Shown piece by piece: positions 29,558 to 36,651 of a DNA stretch of 41,481 bases (positions within the stretch are counted from its first letter, which is position 1; each line of letters starts with the position of its first letter). The position numbers were made by a program, and so were the translations under genes. The notes under the pieces were generated by a model. It saw nothing but the letters and a program-made list of their open reading frames with translations. It ran no database searches and was not told the origin of the DNA. This DNA comes from Bog-473 sp035552095 (GTDB lineage: Bacteria > Actinomycetota > Acidimicrobiia > Acidimicrobiales > RAAP-2). The stretch is taken from assembly GCA_035552095.1 (NCBI GenBank), contig DASZMA010000185.1, positions 1 through 41,481 on the forward strand. Direction: 5' to 3'.

Positions 29558-29566
29558 AGGGCCCGC

Positions 29567-30550
29567 TCAGCGGGCCAGGGCCGACACCTTGAGGGTCTCG
29601 GCCGCCTCCTCGGGGGAGACCACGTTGATGGCCACGCCGGTGCCCAACTCGAAGCCGGCGGTGGTGGTGGCCTTGGGCCAGATGTGGGCGTGCCAGTGGT
29701 ACGGCTCACCCACCCGGTAGGGAGCCGAGTGGAACACGATGTTGTAGGCCACATCGCCAACGGCCTCAGCCAGCTGGCCGAGCGAGCGCCGGATGGCCTC
29801 GCCCACGGCGATGAGGTCCTCGGTCGGGCTCTTGTGCAGATGGGGGGAGTGCTGGCGCGGGATGACCAGCATTTCGTAGGGGAAGGCGCTCCAGAAGGGG
29901 CAGACCACCACCACCCGGTCGTCGGCGTAAATGACCCGCTGGCCCGAGTCCTCCTCGGCTTCCATGGTCGTGCAGAGCAGGCACGACCCGACGAAGCGGG
30001 CGAACCGGGCCTGCTCCTCGGCCAGCTCACGCGGGATGAACGACATGCCGAGCAGCTGGCCGTGGGGGTGTTCCAGCGAGGCCCCCGCCTCCCGGCCCGA
30101 GTTCACGATGGCCTGGGTGTAGCGGATGTTCGACTGCGAGGCGTGCTCCTCGAGGCGGTCGCGCAGGGCGGCCATGACCAGCTCGACCTGCTCCTGGCTC
30201 AGCTGGCCCAGCGTGGCGTCGTGCTCGGGGGAGAAAATGAGGATCTCGTGGATCCCGCCGGCGGTGGCCTGGGTGAAGACCGGGCCCCGGTTGGCCACCA
30301 CGAACGGCTCGTCGCCTTCGAAGGCCGGGTACAGGTTGGGGACCACCCGGACCAGCCAGCGCCCGCTGGGCCCGTAGGTCTCCAGCGCCGGCGGGGTGGT
30401 CTCCTCGTTGCCGGGGCAGAAGGGGCACGGTCGGCCCGGCTCCTCCTCGACCCAGGGGGTACGGGTGACGAAGGAGTAGGGCCGCTCGGAGCGCCCCGGG
30501 CTCACGACGACCCAGCGGCCCGACAGCGGATCGAGTCGCAATTGATTCAT
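29567..30550 (-). CDS. galT: Galactose-1-phosphate uridylyltransferase
   Basis: Leloir pathway enzyme of the HIT superfamily, 327 residues from ATG 30550 (MNQLRLDPLSGRW); a nine-codon longer start is less likely. Zinc ligands CPFC near residues 42-45, nucleophilic histidine in LEHPHGQLLG near 168, and the second-half YHWHAHIWP. No galK or galE nearby. It ends convergently nine bases after the maltokinase-like gene. Confidence 0.94.
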   Translation of the reverse strand: MNQLRLDPLSGRWVVVSPGRSERPYSFVTRTPWVEEEPGRPCPFCPGNEETTPPALETYGPSGRWLVRVVPNLYPAFEGDEPFVVANRGPVFTQATAGGIHEILIFSPEHDATLGQLSQEQVELVMAALRDRLEEHASQSNIRYTQAIVNSGREAGASLEHPHGQLLGMSFIPRELAEEQARFARFVGSCLLCTTMEAEEDSGQRVIYADDRVVVVCPFWSAFPYEMLVIPRQHSPHLHKSPTEDLIAVGEAIRRSLGQLAEAVGDVAYNIVFHSAPYRVGEPYHWHAHIWPKATTTAGFELGTGVAINVVSPEEAAETLKVSALAR

Positions 30551-30692
30551 CGTGTTGCACCCTGTCGCACTACCCACTGCACCAACATCGGCGGTTGCCT
30601 CTTCGTTTACGTGTGTAGCTCTACGGTACAGGTTCAGATGCCCACGCAGGCTGCATGATCACCTCCCCGTCACCGCTCCGGGACGCCCATAG
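30551..30692. promoter_or_regulatory. Divergent intergenic region galT / membrane protein
   Basis: 142 non-coding bases, less GC-rich at 30600-30640. TACGGT-type and TAGxxx-type hexamers occur on both strands, and GTAG/CTAC form a small dyad near 30614-30625. No promoter can be named with confidence. Confidence 0.3.
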
Positions 30693-31202
30693 GTGAAGAT
30701 ATCGGCCGTGCACCACCAGCCCCAGGGGCCCGCCTACGACGTCGTGCTGCTCCTCCACGTGGCCTGCGTGGTCGTGGGGTTGGCCACGGTGGTGGCCAGC
30801 GCCGCCACGGCCACCCGCCTGGGCAAGGTGCTCGAGGCCCGGGCCCCCCTCCCCGACGCCGTGGTGCGCTACTTCCGCCCGGGCGCCAACTGGGCCGGAC
30901 GGGCGCTCTACGGGATCCCCGTCTTCGGCTTCGCCCTGCTGGCCATGAGCCACGGCGCCTTCGGCCTGGGCGACGGGTGGGTCACGGCGGGGCTGGCCAT
31001 CTTCGTGCTGGTCGTCCTCCTGGCTGAGGGCGCGCTGTGGCCGGCCGAGCGCCGGCTCCAGGCCTCGCTCGTCCCCTACGGAGCCGGTGGCACGCCGCTG
31101 GAGCCGACCGTCCGGCGGGACCTCCGGACCATGACGCGCTCGGCCACCGCGGCCCTGGTGCTGCTCATTGCCGGCTCGGTGCTGATGGTGGCCCAGCCCT
31201 GA
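30693..31202 (+). CDS. Small integral membrane protein, DUF2269-like
   Basis: 169 residues with four predicted helices (about 15-37, 70-88, 92-112, 145-165). The first helix carries LLLHVACVVVGLA, like the His-containing helix of DUF2269/CopD-type predicted membrane proteins. Start GTG 30693; a GTG at 30708 is also possible. Function unknown. It is convergent with the penicillin-binding protein gene. Confidence 0.65.
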   Translation: MKISAVHHQPQGPAYDVVLLLHVACVVVGLATVVASAATATRLGKVLEARAPLPDAVVRYFRPGANWAGRALYGIPVFGFALLAMSHGAFGLGDGWVTAGLAIFVLVVLLAEGALWPAERRLQASLVPYGAGGTPLEPTVRRDLRTMTRSATAALVLLIAGSVLMVAQP

Positions 31203-31212
31203 CGGCCCAGCG

Positions 31213-32724
31213 TTAGCCCTGGGGCAGGAGGGCGGCGTCTAGCATGGCCTTCATGATGGGGCCGGCGATGCCCGCACCGGTGTTGACGAAGTTCTGCAGG
31301 GGGACGACCACCGCCACCGCAATGGTGGGATGGCTGGCCGGCGCGAACCCGATCATCCAGTCGTCGGTGTTGGCCTGGGCGTTACCGGACTGCGCCGTGC
31401 CGGTCTTGACCGCCACATCGAGGCTGGGGGAGAACCCGACCCCGGCCGCCGTCCCCTGGGTGGCTACCAGCTTCATCAGCGCCGTCACCTTGGCCGCGGC
31501 GTCAGCCGAGGTGGCCTGCAGCCACACCTTGGGCTGGTAGGTGGTGACCGCGTTGCCCTGGCTGTCACGGATCTGGGCCATTACGTGGGGGGTCATGATG
31601 GCGCCGCCGTTGGCCAGCCCGGCCGCCACCAGGGCGTCGGAGAGCGCGCTGGCCAGGACGTTGTCCTGGCCGATGGCCGAGTAGGCCAGGAAGGGCACGT
31701 TGGTGCCGCTGAGCGCGGAGACCGCCGGGAAGGCCGGCGTGGCCACCCAGGAGTTGGGCAGGTCGATGGGCGGCCGGCTGTTGTAACCGAACAGGTCCGC
31801 CTGCTTCTCCAGGGTGGGGGCGCCCAGGGCGATGCCGAGCAGGCCGTAGCCGGGGTCGCATGACTGCGGCAGCATGACGGCGATCGATCCGCCGCACACC
31901 TCGCCACCGTCGTTGTTCAAGAGCTTGGTGGTGTCGGGGAGCTTGGTGGAGGCCGCCGGCGTGAAGGTGAAGTTGGACAGGCTCGGGTCGAGGTTGTACA
32001 CCGCGGCGGTGGTCACCGTCTTGAAAGTGGAGCCGGGCGGGAAGAGCTCGGCCGTGGCCAGGGGCAGGCCCGGATAGAAGCCCTCATGGTCGGGCGTCTT
32101 GAAGTAGGCCAGGGCGGCCAGCTGCTGCTCCTGGGTCCCGGCGGTGGTATTGGTGGCCTCCAGCGGGGCCGGGTCGAAGGTGGGGTTCGAGTAGTCCGCC
32201 AGCACGGCGCCGGTCGAGGGGTCGATGGCCACCACGGCGGCGTCCCGGTTGGCCCCGGTGACCTGGCTCAGGGCGGCTTGGGCCGCCTTCTGCAGTTTGG
32301 GGTCGACGGTCAGCATCACGCTGTCGGTGGTGGTCGGCTTGGTCTCGAGGCCCAGGGCCTGGGAGAGGTTCTGGGCCGGCTGCTGGTGCACGCTCAACTG
32401 GCTGCCGTACTCGTACTCCACGCCGGCCGTCCCCTCGTAGGTGGAGTCGAACCCGACGATCTGCGAGTAGAGGTCGCCCCCGGGGTACTGGCGGGTGTAG
32501 TCGAAGGACCCGCTGGTGGTGCGGACCGAGTGGGCCAGCAGGGTGTTGTCCGAGGCGTAAATGTCGCCCCGCTGGTTGTCGGCCGCCTTGGCCTCGTTGC
32601 GCGGGTTGAAGGACGAGGCACGCAGCGCGGGGGCCCGGTTGTACTGGATGTTGACCAGCTGAATGATGACCAGGCCGAAGAGGGCCATCAGGACCACCCC
32701 GAGCAACCGGACGCGCCTACCCAT
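31213..32724 (-). CDS. Class B penicillin-binding protein, PbpA-like transpeptidase
   Basis: Peptidoglycan cross-linking enzyme, 503 residues: one N-terminal membrane anchor (about 6-26), a dimerisation/pedestal domain with NQRGDIYASDNTLLA, and the transpeptidase domain. Active-site motifs: STFK (Ser232-Lys235), SCD (288-290, where most PbpA proteins have SCN), and KTGTAQ (440-445). Size and layout match mycobacterial PbpA rather than FtsI; no PASTA repeats. It is alone here, without the usual rodA-pknAB neighbours. Confidence 0.9.
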   Translation of the reverse strand: MGRRVRLLGVVLMALFGLVIIQLVNIQYNRAPALRASSFNPRNEAKAADNQRGDIYASDNTLLAHSVRTTSGSFDYTRQYPGGDLYSQIVGFDSTYEGTAGVEYEYGSQLSVHQQPAQNLSQALGLETKPTTTDSVMLTVDPKLQKAAQAALSQVTGANRDAAVVAIDPSTGAVLADYSNPTFDPAPLEATNTTAGTQEQQLAALAYFKTPDHEGFYPGLPLATAELFPPGSTFKTVTTAAVYNLDPSLSNFTFTPAASTKLPDTTKLLNNDGGEVCGGSIAVMLPQSCDPGYGLLGIALGAPTLEKQADLFGYNSRPPIDLPNSWVATPAFPAVSALSGTNVPFLAYSAIGQDNVLASALSDALVAAGLANGGAIMTPHVMAQIRDSQGNAVTTYQPKVWLQATSADAAAKVTALMKLVATQGTAAGVGFSPSLDVAVKTGTAQSGNAQANTDDWMIGFAPASHPTIAVAVVVPLQNFVNTGAGIAGPIMKAMLDAALLPQG

Positions 32725-32834
32725 GCATCACGGCCGCTCCGGGGCGGGGACGGGAGTGAGGGCGGCGGCGGGCATGACGGACGCGCTGGAGCACCGGGCT
32801 GATGCTAGGGCGCCCGCCATTTCTCCAGCGGTCG

Positions 32835-33434
32835 CTATCCCGCAACGGCGGTGGCCGCCTCCACCAGGGCCCGGGCCTCGTCCAGCCGGCCCTGGCGCAC
32901 CAGGTCGGGGAGGGGACCGGCCAGCAGCGCCGCCCAGTCCACCGACTCGGTGCTGCGACCGGCCGCCTGCAGGTCCCGGCGGGCCTGGCCCAGGAGTTCG
33001 GCCAGCTGGCCCAACCCGGGGCCACTCTGCGCGGCCAGCTGGCCGCGCCACCAGGTGGCCAGGGCCGGGCTGGCGCCGCCGGTTGACACGGCCACGGTCA
33101 CTGCCCCGTCCCGGTGGACCGAGGGGAGAATGAACGAGCAGTGCGCCCGGTCGTCGGCGCTGTTGACCCAGACGCCGGCCGCCTCGGCATCGGCGTACAC
33201 CGCGGCGTCGACGTCCGCCACGCCGGTGGCGGTAATGACCAGGCGGTAGCCCGCCGCCTCGCCGGCCGCGTAGGGCCGGCGCGCCACCTGTTGCAAGGAG
33301 GAGGCCAGGGCGGACATGGCCGGGCCCAGCTCGGGGGCGACCACGCTGACCAGGGCGTCGCAGGCGAGCAACCCCGCCGCCTTGCGGGCGGCCACGGCGC
33401 CACCGCCCACCACCAGGCAGGCTCGACCGGCCAC
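32835..33434 (-). CDS. Precorrin-2 dehydrogenase / sirohydrochlorin ferrochelatase (CysG N-terminal type)
   Basis: Last steps of siroheme synthesis, the cofactor of the sulfite reductase across the promoter. 199 residues from GTG 33434. NAD-binding VVGGGAVAARKAAGLL, WVNSADDRAHCSFILPS, and VSTGGASPALA are family signatures. Homology clearly extends upstream in frame: codons to 33464 read LSQYYPVSLD, the usual start of the family, but the only start-like codon there is CTG at 33464. No methyltransferase (CysG C-terminal) domain is attached. Third gene of the leftward cysD-cysN unit. Confidence 0.85.
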   Translation of the reverse strand: MAGRACLVVGGGAVAARKAAGLLACDALVSVVAPELGPAMSALASSLQQVARRPYAAGEAAGYRLVITATGVADVDAAVYADAEAAGVWVNSADDRAHCSFILPSVHRDGAVTVAVSTGGASPALATWWRGQLAAQSGPGLGQLAELLGQARRDLQAAGRSTESVDWAALLAGPLPDLVRQGRLDEARALVEAATAVAG

Positions 33435-33469
33435 GTCGAGCGAGACCGGGTAGTACTGGCTCAGGAGGT

Positions 33470-33503
33470 CATCTCAGCGGTGCGCCGCGCATCTCAGCGG
33501 TGC
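33470..33503 (-). repeat. 14-bp direct repeat at the cysN end / siroheme synthase start
   Basis: CATCTCAGCGGTGC occurs at 33470-33483 and 33490-33503, 20 bases apart start to start. The copy at 33490 contains the cysN stop (TCA at 33494-33496). The copy at 33470 brings an in-frame stop just upstream of the siroheme synthase gene and an out-of-frame ATG. Confidence 0.9.
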
Positions 33504-34813
33504 AGGGAGGGCGGGCCGACCATGCCGGCGGCCACGGTGGCGATGGTGAGGTCGTCAATGAGCACGAAGCTGCCGGTGATCCGGTCCACCTTGTAGGTGT
33601 CGATCGCCAAAGGAGTGGCGGTACGCAGGCGCACGATGCCGATGTCGTTCTCCACCAGCTCGGTCGCCTCATTGACCTCGAGCTCGTTGACGTCGAAGAT
33701 CCCTTCCACCGACTCGACCACCACCGGCGTCACCCGCGTCGTGTGCTTGAGCTTGAGCCGGTCGCCCGTGGTCAGGGGGCGCTCGCCGAACCAGCACACG
33801 GTGGCCTCAAACGAATCGGTCACCGTGGGCGGCTCCTCCAGCGAGGAGATGAGGTCGCCCCGCGAAATGTCGATCTCGTCGTTCAGCTTCATGGCGATGG
33901 ACAGCCCGACCTCGGCTCGGGAGAGCGGCCCGTCGGCCGTCTCAATGGAGCGCACCGTCGTGTACAGACCCTGGGGGAGGACCACCACCGGATCGCCGGT
34001 GCGGAAGGGGCCGCCGTTGACCATGCCGGCGTAGCTGCGGCCACCGCCGGGCTGGCGCAGCACCCACTGCACCGGGAGCCGCCCGCCGTTGCCCTGGCGC
34101 AGGCCGTGCTGGGAGGCCCACCCGCCGGCTTGGGCCGACTCCAGCGCATCGAGCACGGTGGGGCCGTCGTACCAGGGAGCGGCGTCGGAGCGCTCGACCA
34201 CGTTGTCGCCGAGCAGGGCGGAGATGGGGATCACCGTGCAGTGGGTGATGCCCAGGCGGCGGGCCAGCGTCTGCATTTCGTCGACGATGCCCTGGTAGGC
34301 CGACTTGTCCCAGTCGACCAGGTCCATCTTGTTGGCGCAGACGACGAGCTGGTCGACCCCGAGCAGGGCGGCGATGCAGATGTGGCGGCGGGACTGCTCG
34401 CGCAGGCCCGAGGTGGCGTCGACCAGCGCCAGCACCAGGTCGGCGGTAGAGGTGCCGGTGGCCATGTTGGCGGTGTACTGCACGTGGCCCGGGCAGTCGG
34501 CGATGACGAACTTGCGGTGCGGCGTGGCGGCGTAGCGGTAGGCCACGTCGATCGTGATGCCCTGCTCGCGCTCGGCCCGGAGGCCGTCGGTCACAAAGGA
34601 GAGGTCGACCTCGCCCAGGCCGCGCCGCTCCGAGGCCGCGTTAATGGCGTCGAGCTGGTCGTCGAAGAGCTGACGGGTGTCGAAGAGCAGGCGGCCGATC
34701 AGGGTGCTCTTCCCGTCGTCGACCGACCCGATGGTGGCGAAGCGCAGCAGGTCCATGGTGTCGGCGCCGAGCTCTGGGCCGCCGGCCGGCGGCGAGCTGG
34801 GCAACTTGGTCAT
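33494..34813 (-). CDS. cysN: Sulfate adenylyltransferase, GTPase subunit 1
   Basis: GTP hydrolysis by CysN drives the formation of APS from ATP and sulfate by CysD. 439 residues, EF-Tu-like: G1 GSVDDGKST near 29-37, G3 DCPGHVQYT, G4 NKMDLV, then two beta-barrel domains. No CysC (APS kinase) is fused at the C-terminus, which fits direct use of APS by the CysH-type enzyme across the promoter. It starts three bases after the cysD stop. Confidence 0.96.
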   Translation of the reverse strand: MTKLPSSPPAGGPELGADTMDLLRFATIGSVDDGKSTLIGRLLFDTRQLFDDQLDAINAASERRGLGEVDLSFVTDGLRAEREQGITIDVAYRYAATPHRKFVIADCPGHVQYTANMATGTSTADLVLALVDATSGLREQSRRHICIAALLGVDQLVVCANKMDLVDWDKSAYQGIVDEMQTLARRLGITHCTVIPISALLGDNVVERSDAAPWYDGPTVLDALESAQAGGWASQHGLRQGNGGRLPVQWVLRQPGGGRSYAGMVNGGPFRTGDPVVVLPQGLYTTVRSIETADGPLSRAEVGLSIAMKLNDEIDISRGDLISSLEEPPTVTDSFEATVCWFGERPLTTGDRLKLKHTTRVTPVVVESVEGIFDVNELEVNEATELVENDIGIVRLRTATPLAIDTYKVDRITGSFVLIDDLTIATVAAGMVGPPSLHR

Positions 34814-34816
34814 GGC

Positions 34817-35818
34817 CTAGAAGTACCCCTCACGTTTGCGGTCCTCCATGGACGTCTCGGAGAAGCGGTCGTCGCCCCGGGTGGCGCCGCGCTCGGAAAT
34901 CCGGGTGGACGAGACCTCGCGGATGATGTCCTCCACCGTGGCGGCGTCGGAGCGCACGGCGCCGGTCAGGGTGGCGTCGCCCACCGTCCGGTAGCGCACG
35001 GTGGCGTGCTCGACCTCCTCGTTCCCCTGCGGGGTGACCCACTCGCTCACGGCCAGCAACATGCCGTCGCGCTCGACCACGGCGCGCTGGTGGGCGTAGT
35101 AGATGGAGGGCAGGGCAATGTGCTCCCGCCGGATGTACTGCCAGATGTCCAGCTCGGTGAAGTCCGAGAGCGGGAAGGCCCGCAGGTGCTCGCCCGGCCG
35201 CACGCTGCCCTGGTAGAGCTGCCACAGTTCGGGGCGCTGCCGCTTGGGGTCCCACTGGCCGAAGGAGTCGCGGAACGACAGGACGCGCTCCTTGGCCCGC
35301 GCCTTGTCCTCGTCGCGCCGGGCCCCGCCGAAGGCGGCATCGAACTTGTGCTCGTTAATGGCGTCCAGCAGCGTGGTGGTCTGCAGCCGGTTGCGCGAGG
35401 CCACCGGGCCGGGATCGGCCACCCGCCCCCCGTCAATGGAGTCCTGCACCTTGGCCACGATGAGCCGGGCCCCGATCGCCGCCACCTGGGCGTCGCGGTA
35501 GTCGAGCACCTCCGCGAAGTTGTGGCCGGTGTCGACGTGGAGGACCGGGAACGGGATTTTGCCCGGGGCGAAGGCCTTGGCCGCCAGGTGGAGGAGGACG
35601 GCGGAGTCCTTGCCCCCGCTGAAGAGGAGGACCGGCCGCTCGGACTCGGCCGCCACCTCGCGGATGATGAAGATGGCCAGCGACTCCAGAAGGTCGAGGT
35701 GGCCCAGGGGGTGGCCGTAGGGCCGGACCAGGGCGGTGACGGACGCGTCCGGCCGGCCCGCCGGCGGGCCGGCGAGGGGGCGGGTTCGTGCTGTTCGAAC
35801 GGTGGCAGCGGCGTCCAT
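34817..35818 (-). CDS. cysD: Sulfate adenylyltransferase subunit 2
   Basis: Catalytic ATP-pyrophosphatase-type subunit that makes APS with CysN. 333 residues from ATG 35818, chosen because GGAGAGG lies just upstream; two earlier in-frame ATGs fall in the promoter/operator. PP-loop LLFSGGKDSAVLLHLA near 83-98, HVDTGHNF, GGARRDEDKARAKER, and the typical end MEDRKREGYF. The first 35 residues are a Pro/Ala/Arg-rich extension. Confidence 0.95.
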   Translation of the reverse strand: MDAAATVRTARTRPLAGPPAGRPDASVTALVRPYGHPLGHLDLLESLAIFIIREVAAESERPVLLFSGGKDSAVLLHLAAKAFAPGKIPFPVLHVDTGHNFAEVLDYRDAQVAAIGARLIVAKVQDSIDGGRVADPGPVASRNRLQTTTLLDAINEHKFDAAFGGARRDEDKARAKERVLSFRDSFGQWDPKRQRPELWQLYQGSVRPGEHLRAFPLSDFTELDIWQYIRREHIALPSIYYAHQRAVVERDGMLLAVSEWVTPQGNEEVEHATVRYRTVGDATLTGAVRSDAATVEDIIREVSSTRISERGATRGDDRFSETSMEDRKREGYF

Positions 35819-35834
35819 TGGACCTCTCCGAAAG

Positions 35835-35858
35835 ATGACCAGTTTGGTCATGTATACT
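35835..35858. promoter_or_regulatory. Shared divergent promoter and operator of cysD and cysH
   Basis: ATGACCAgttTGGTCAT (35835-35851) is a perfect 7+7 dyad with a three-base spacer. It abuts GTATAC (35852-35857), which gives TATACT on the plus strand (35853-35858, RNA start near 35865) and TATACA on the minus strand (start near 35844). The dyad thus lies in the spacer of the plus promoter and at the start point of the minus one, so one protein could control both arms. No good -35 is seen for either. Confidence 0.6.
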
Positions 35859-35864
35859 TTGGTC

Positions 35865-35970
35865 TGCATTCAGCCAGGCGTCAAGCGCCGGCACCCAGGA
35901 CGCTAAACAGCGTGCCTTGGGGGTCACTGAGGTTGACCTGACCCCCAGCATAGGAAGAAGGGACTGACCA
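35865..35970 (+). promoter_or_regulatory. Structured 5' leader of cysH
   Basis: About 106 bases from the predicted RNA start to the GTG. Three hairpins: GGCG/CGCC at 35877-35889 with a five-base loop; a bulged hairpin at 35894-35921 around the loop AAAC (ACGCT/AGCGT core); and TGGGGGTCA (35918-35926) with TGACCCCCA (35939-35947). The last two share 35918-35921, so they cannot both form fully. AGGAAGAAGGGA (35952-35963) is the ribosome site. No known riboswitch class fits. Confidence 0.5.
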
Positions 35971-36651
35971 GTGAACGAGACGACCGCGACAGACGAGAAG
36001 CTGAGCCTGGCCGAACTGGCGCAGGTCAACGCCGAGTTCGAGAACGCCCCGGCGTCCAAGATCATCCGGTGGGCCGTCGACACCTTCGGGGAGTCCCTGG
36101 TCCTGGCCGCTTCCTTCGAGGACGTGGTGCTGATCGACCTGGCGACCAGGATCGCCCCCGGCATTGAAGTCATCTTCCTCGATACTGAATTCCACTTCCC
36201 CGAGACCCTCTCTTTCGTCGAGGAGATCCGGGCCCGCTACAACCTCAACCTGACCGTGACCAAGCCCGGGCCGGATGCGGCCGCCTACCCGTGCGGCACC
36301 GACCAGTGCTGCGCGTTCCGCAAGGTGGCGCCCCTCAAGGCGGCCGTGCAGGGCAACCGGGCCTGGCTGACCTCGCTCAAGCGGGTGGACGGGCCGACCC
36401 GGGCCGGGGCGCCGATCGTCAGTTGGGACCCCGCCTTCGAGCTGGTCAAGGTCAACCCGGTCGTGACCTGGACCGACGACGACATCGCGTCGTACCTGAA
36501 GGATCACGACCTGCCCGAGCACCCGCTGGTCAGCCAGGGCTACCGGTCGATCGGCTGTGCCCCGACCACCCGCCCGGTGGCGCCCGGCGAGGACCCCCGG
36601 GCCGGGCGTTGGGCCGGCTTGGACAAGTCCGAGTGCGGTCTGCACGCCTAG
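35971..36651 (+). CDS. cysH: Phosphoadenylyl/adenylyl-sulfate reductase (CysH family)
   Basis: Reduces APS (or PAPS) to sulfite with thioredoxin. 226 residues, start GTG 35971. LAASFEDVVLIDL is the substrate loop, and the catalytic Cys222 is in SECGLH. APS-type enzymes bind a 4Fe-4S cluster with a Cys-Cys pair and a CxxC. Here Cys113-Cys114 (DQCCAFRK) and Cys196 (IGCAPT) exist, but the fourth position is Thr199. An additional Cys108 lies close to the pair. The protein is thus APS-type by sequence with an incomplete cluster site. The stop shares a base with the next start (TAGTG). Confidence 0.92.
   Translation: MNETTATDEKLSLAELAQVNAEFENAPASKIIRWAVDTFGESLVLAASFEDVVLIDLATRIAPGIEVIFLDTEFHFPETLSFVEEIRARYNLNLTVTKPGPDAAAYPCGTDQCCAFRKVAPLKAAVQGNRAWLTSLKRVDGPTRAGAPIVSWDPAFELVKVNPVVTWTDDDIASYLKDHDLPEHPLVSQGYRSIGCAPTTRPVAPGEDPRAGRWAGLDKSECGLHA

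Noticed and set aside
33494..34813. CysN-CysC fusion
   Set aside because: The protein ends after the second beta-barrel domain; no APS kinase P-loop follows.
33500..35941. 813-codon plus-strand open frame over cysN and cysD
   Set aside because: Antisense shadow; no recognisable domain, while cysN and cysD are certain on the other strand.
35911..35941. Attenuator leader peptide upstream of cysH
   Set aside because: The short GTG frame there has no cysteine codons and ends without a T-rich terminator.
35871..35947. SAM-IV/SAM-I riboswitch upstream of cysH
   Set aside because: A GTCAAGCGCCGGC stretch recalls SAM-IV, but the conserved GGCAACC-type core and the closing stem are missing.
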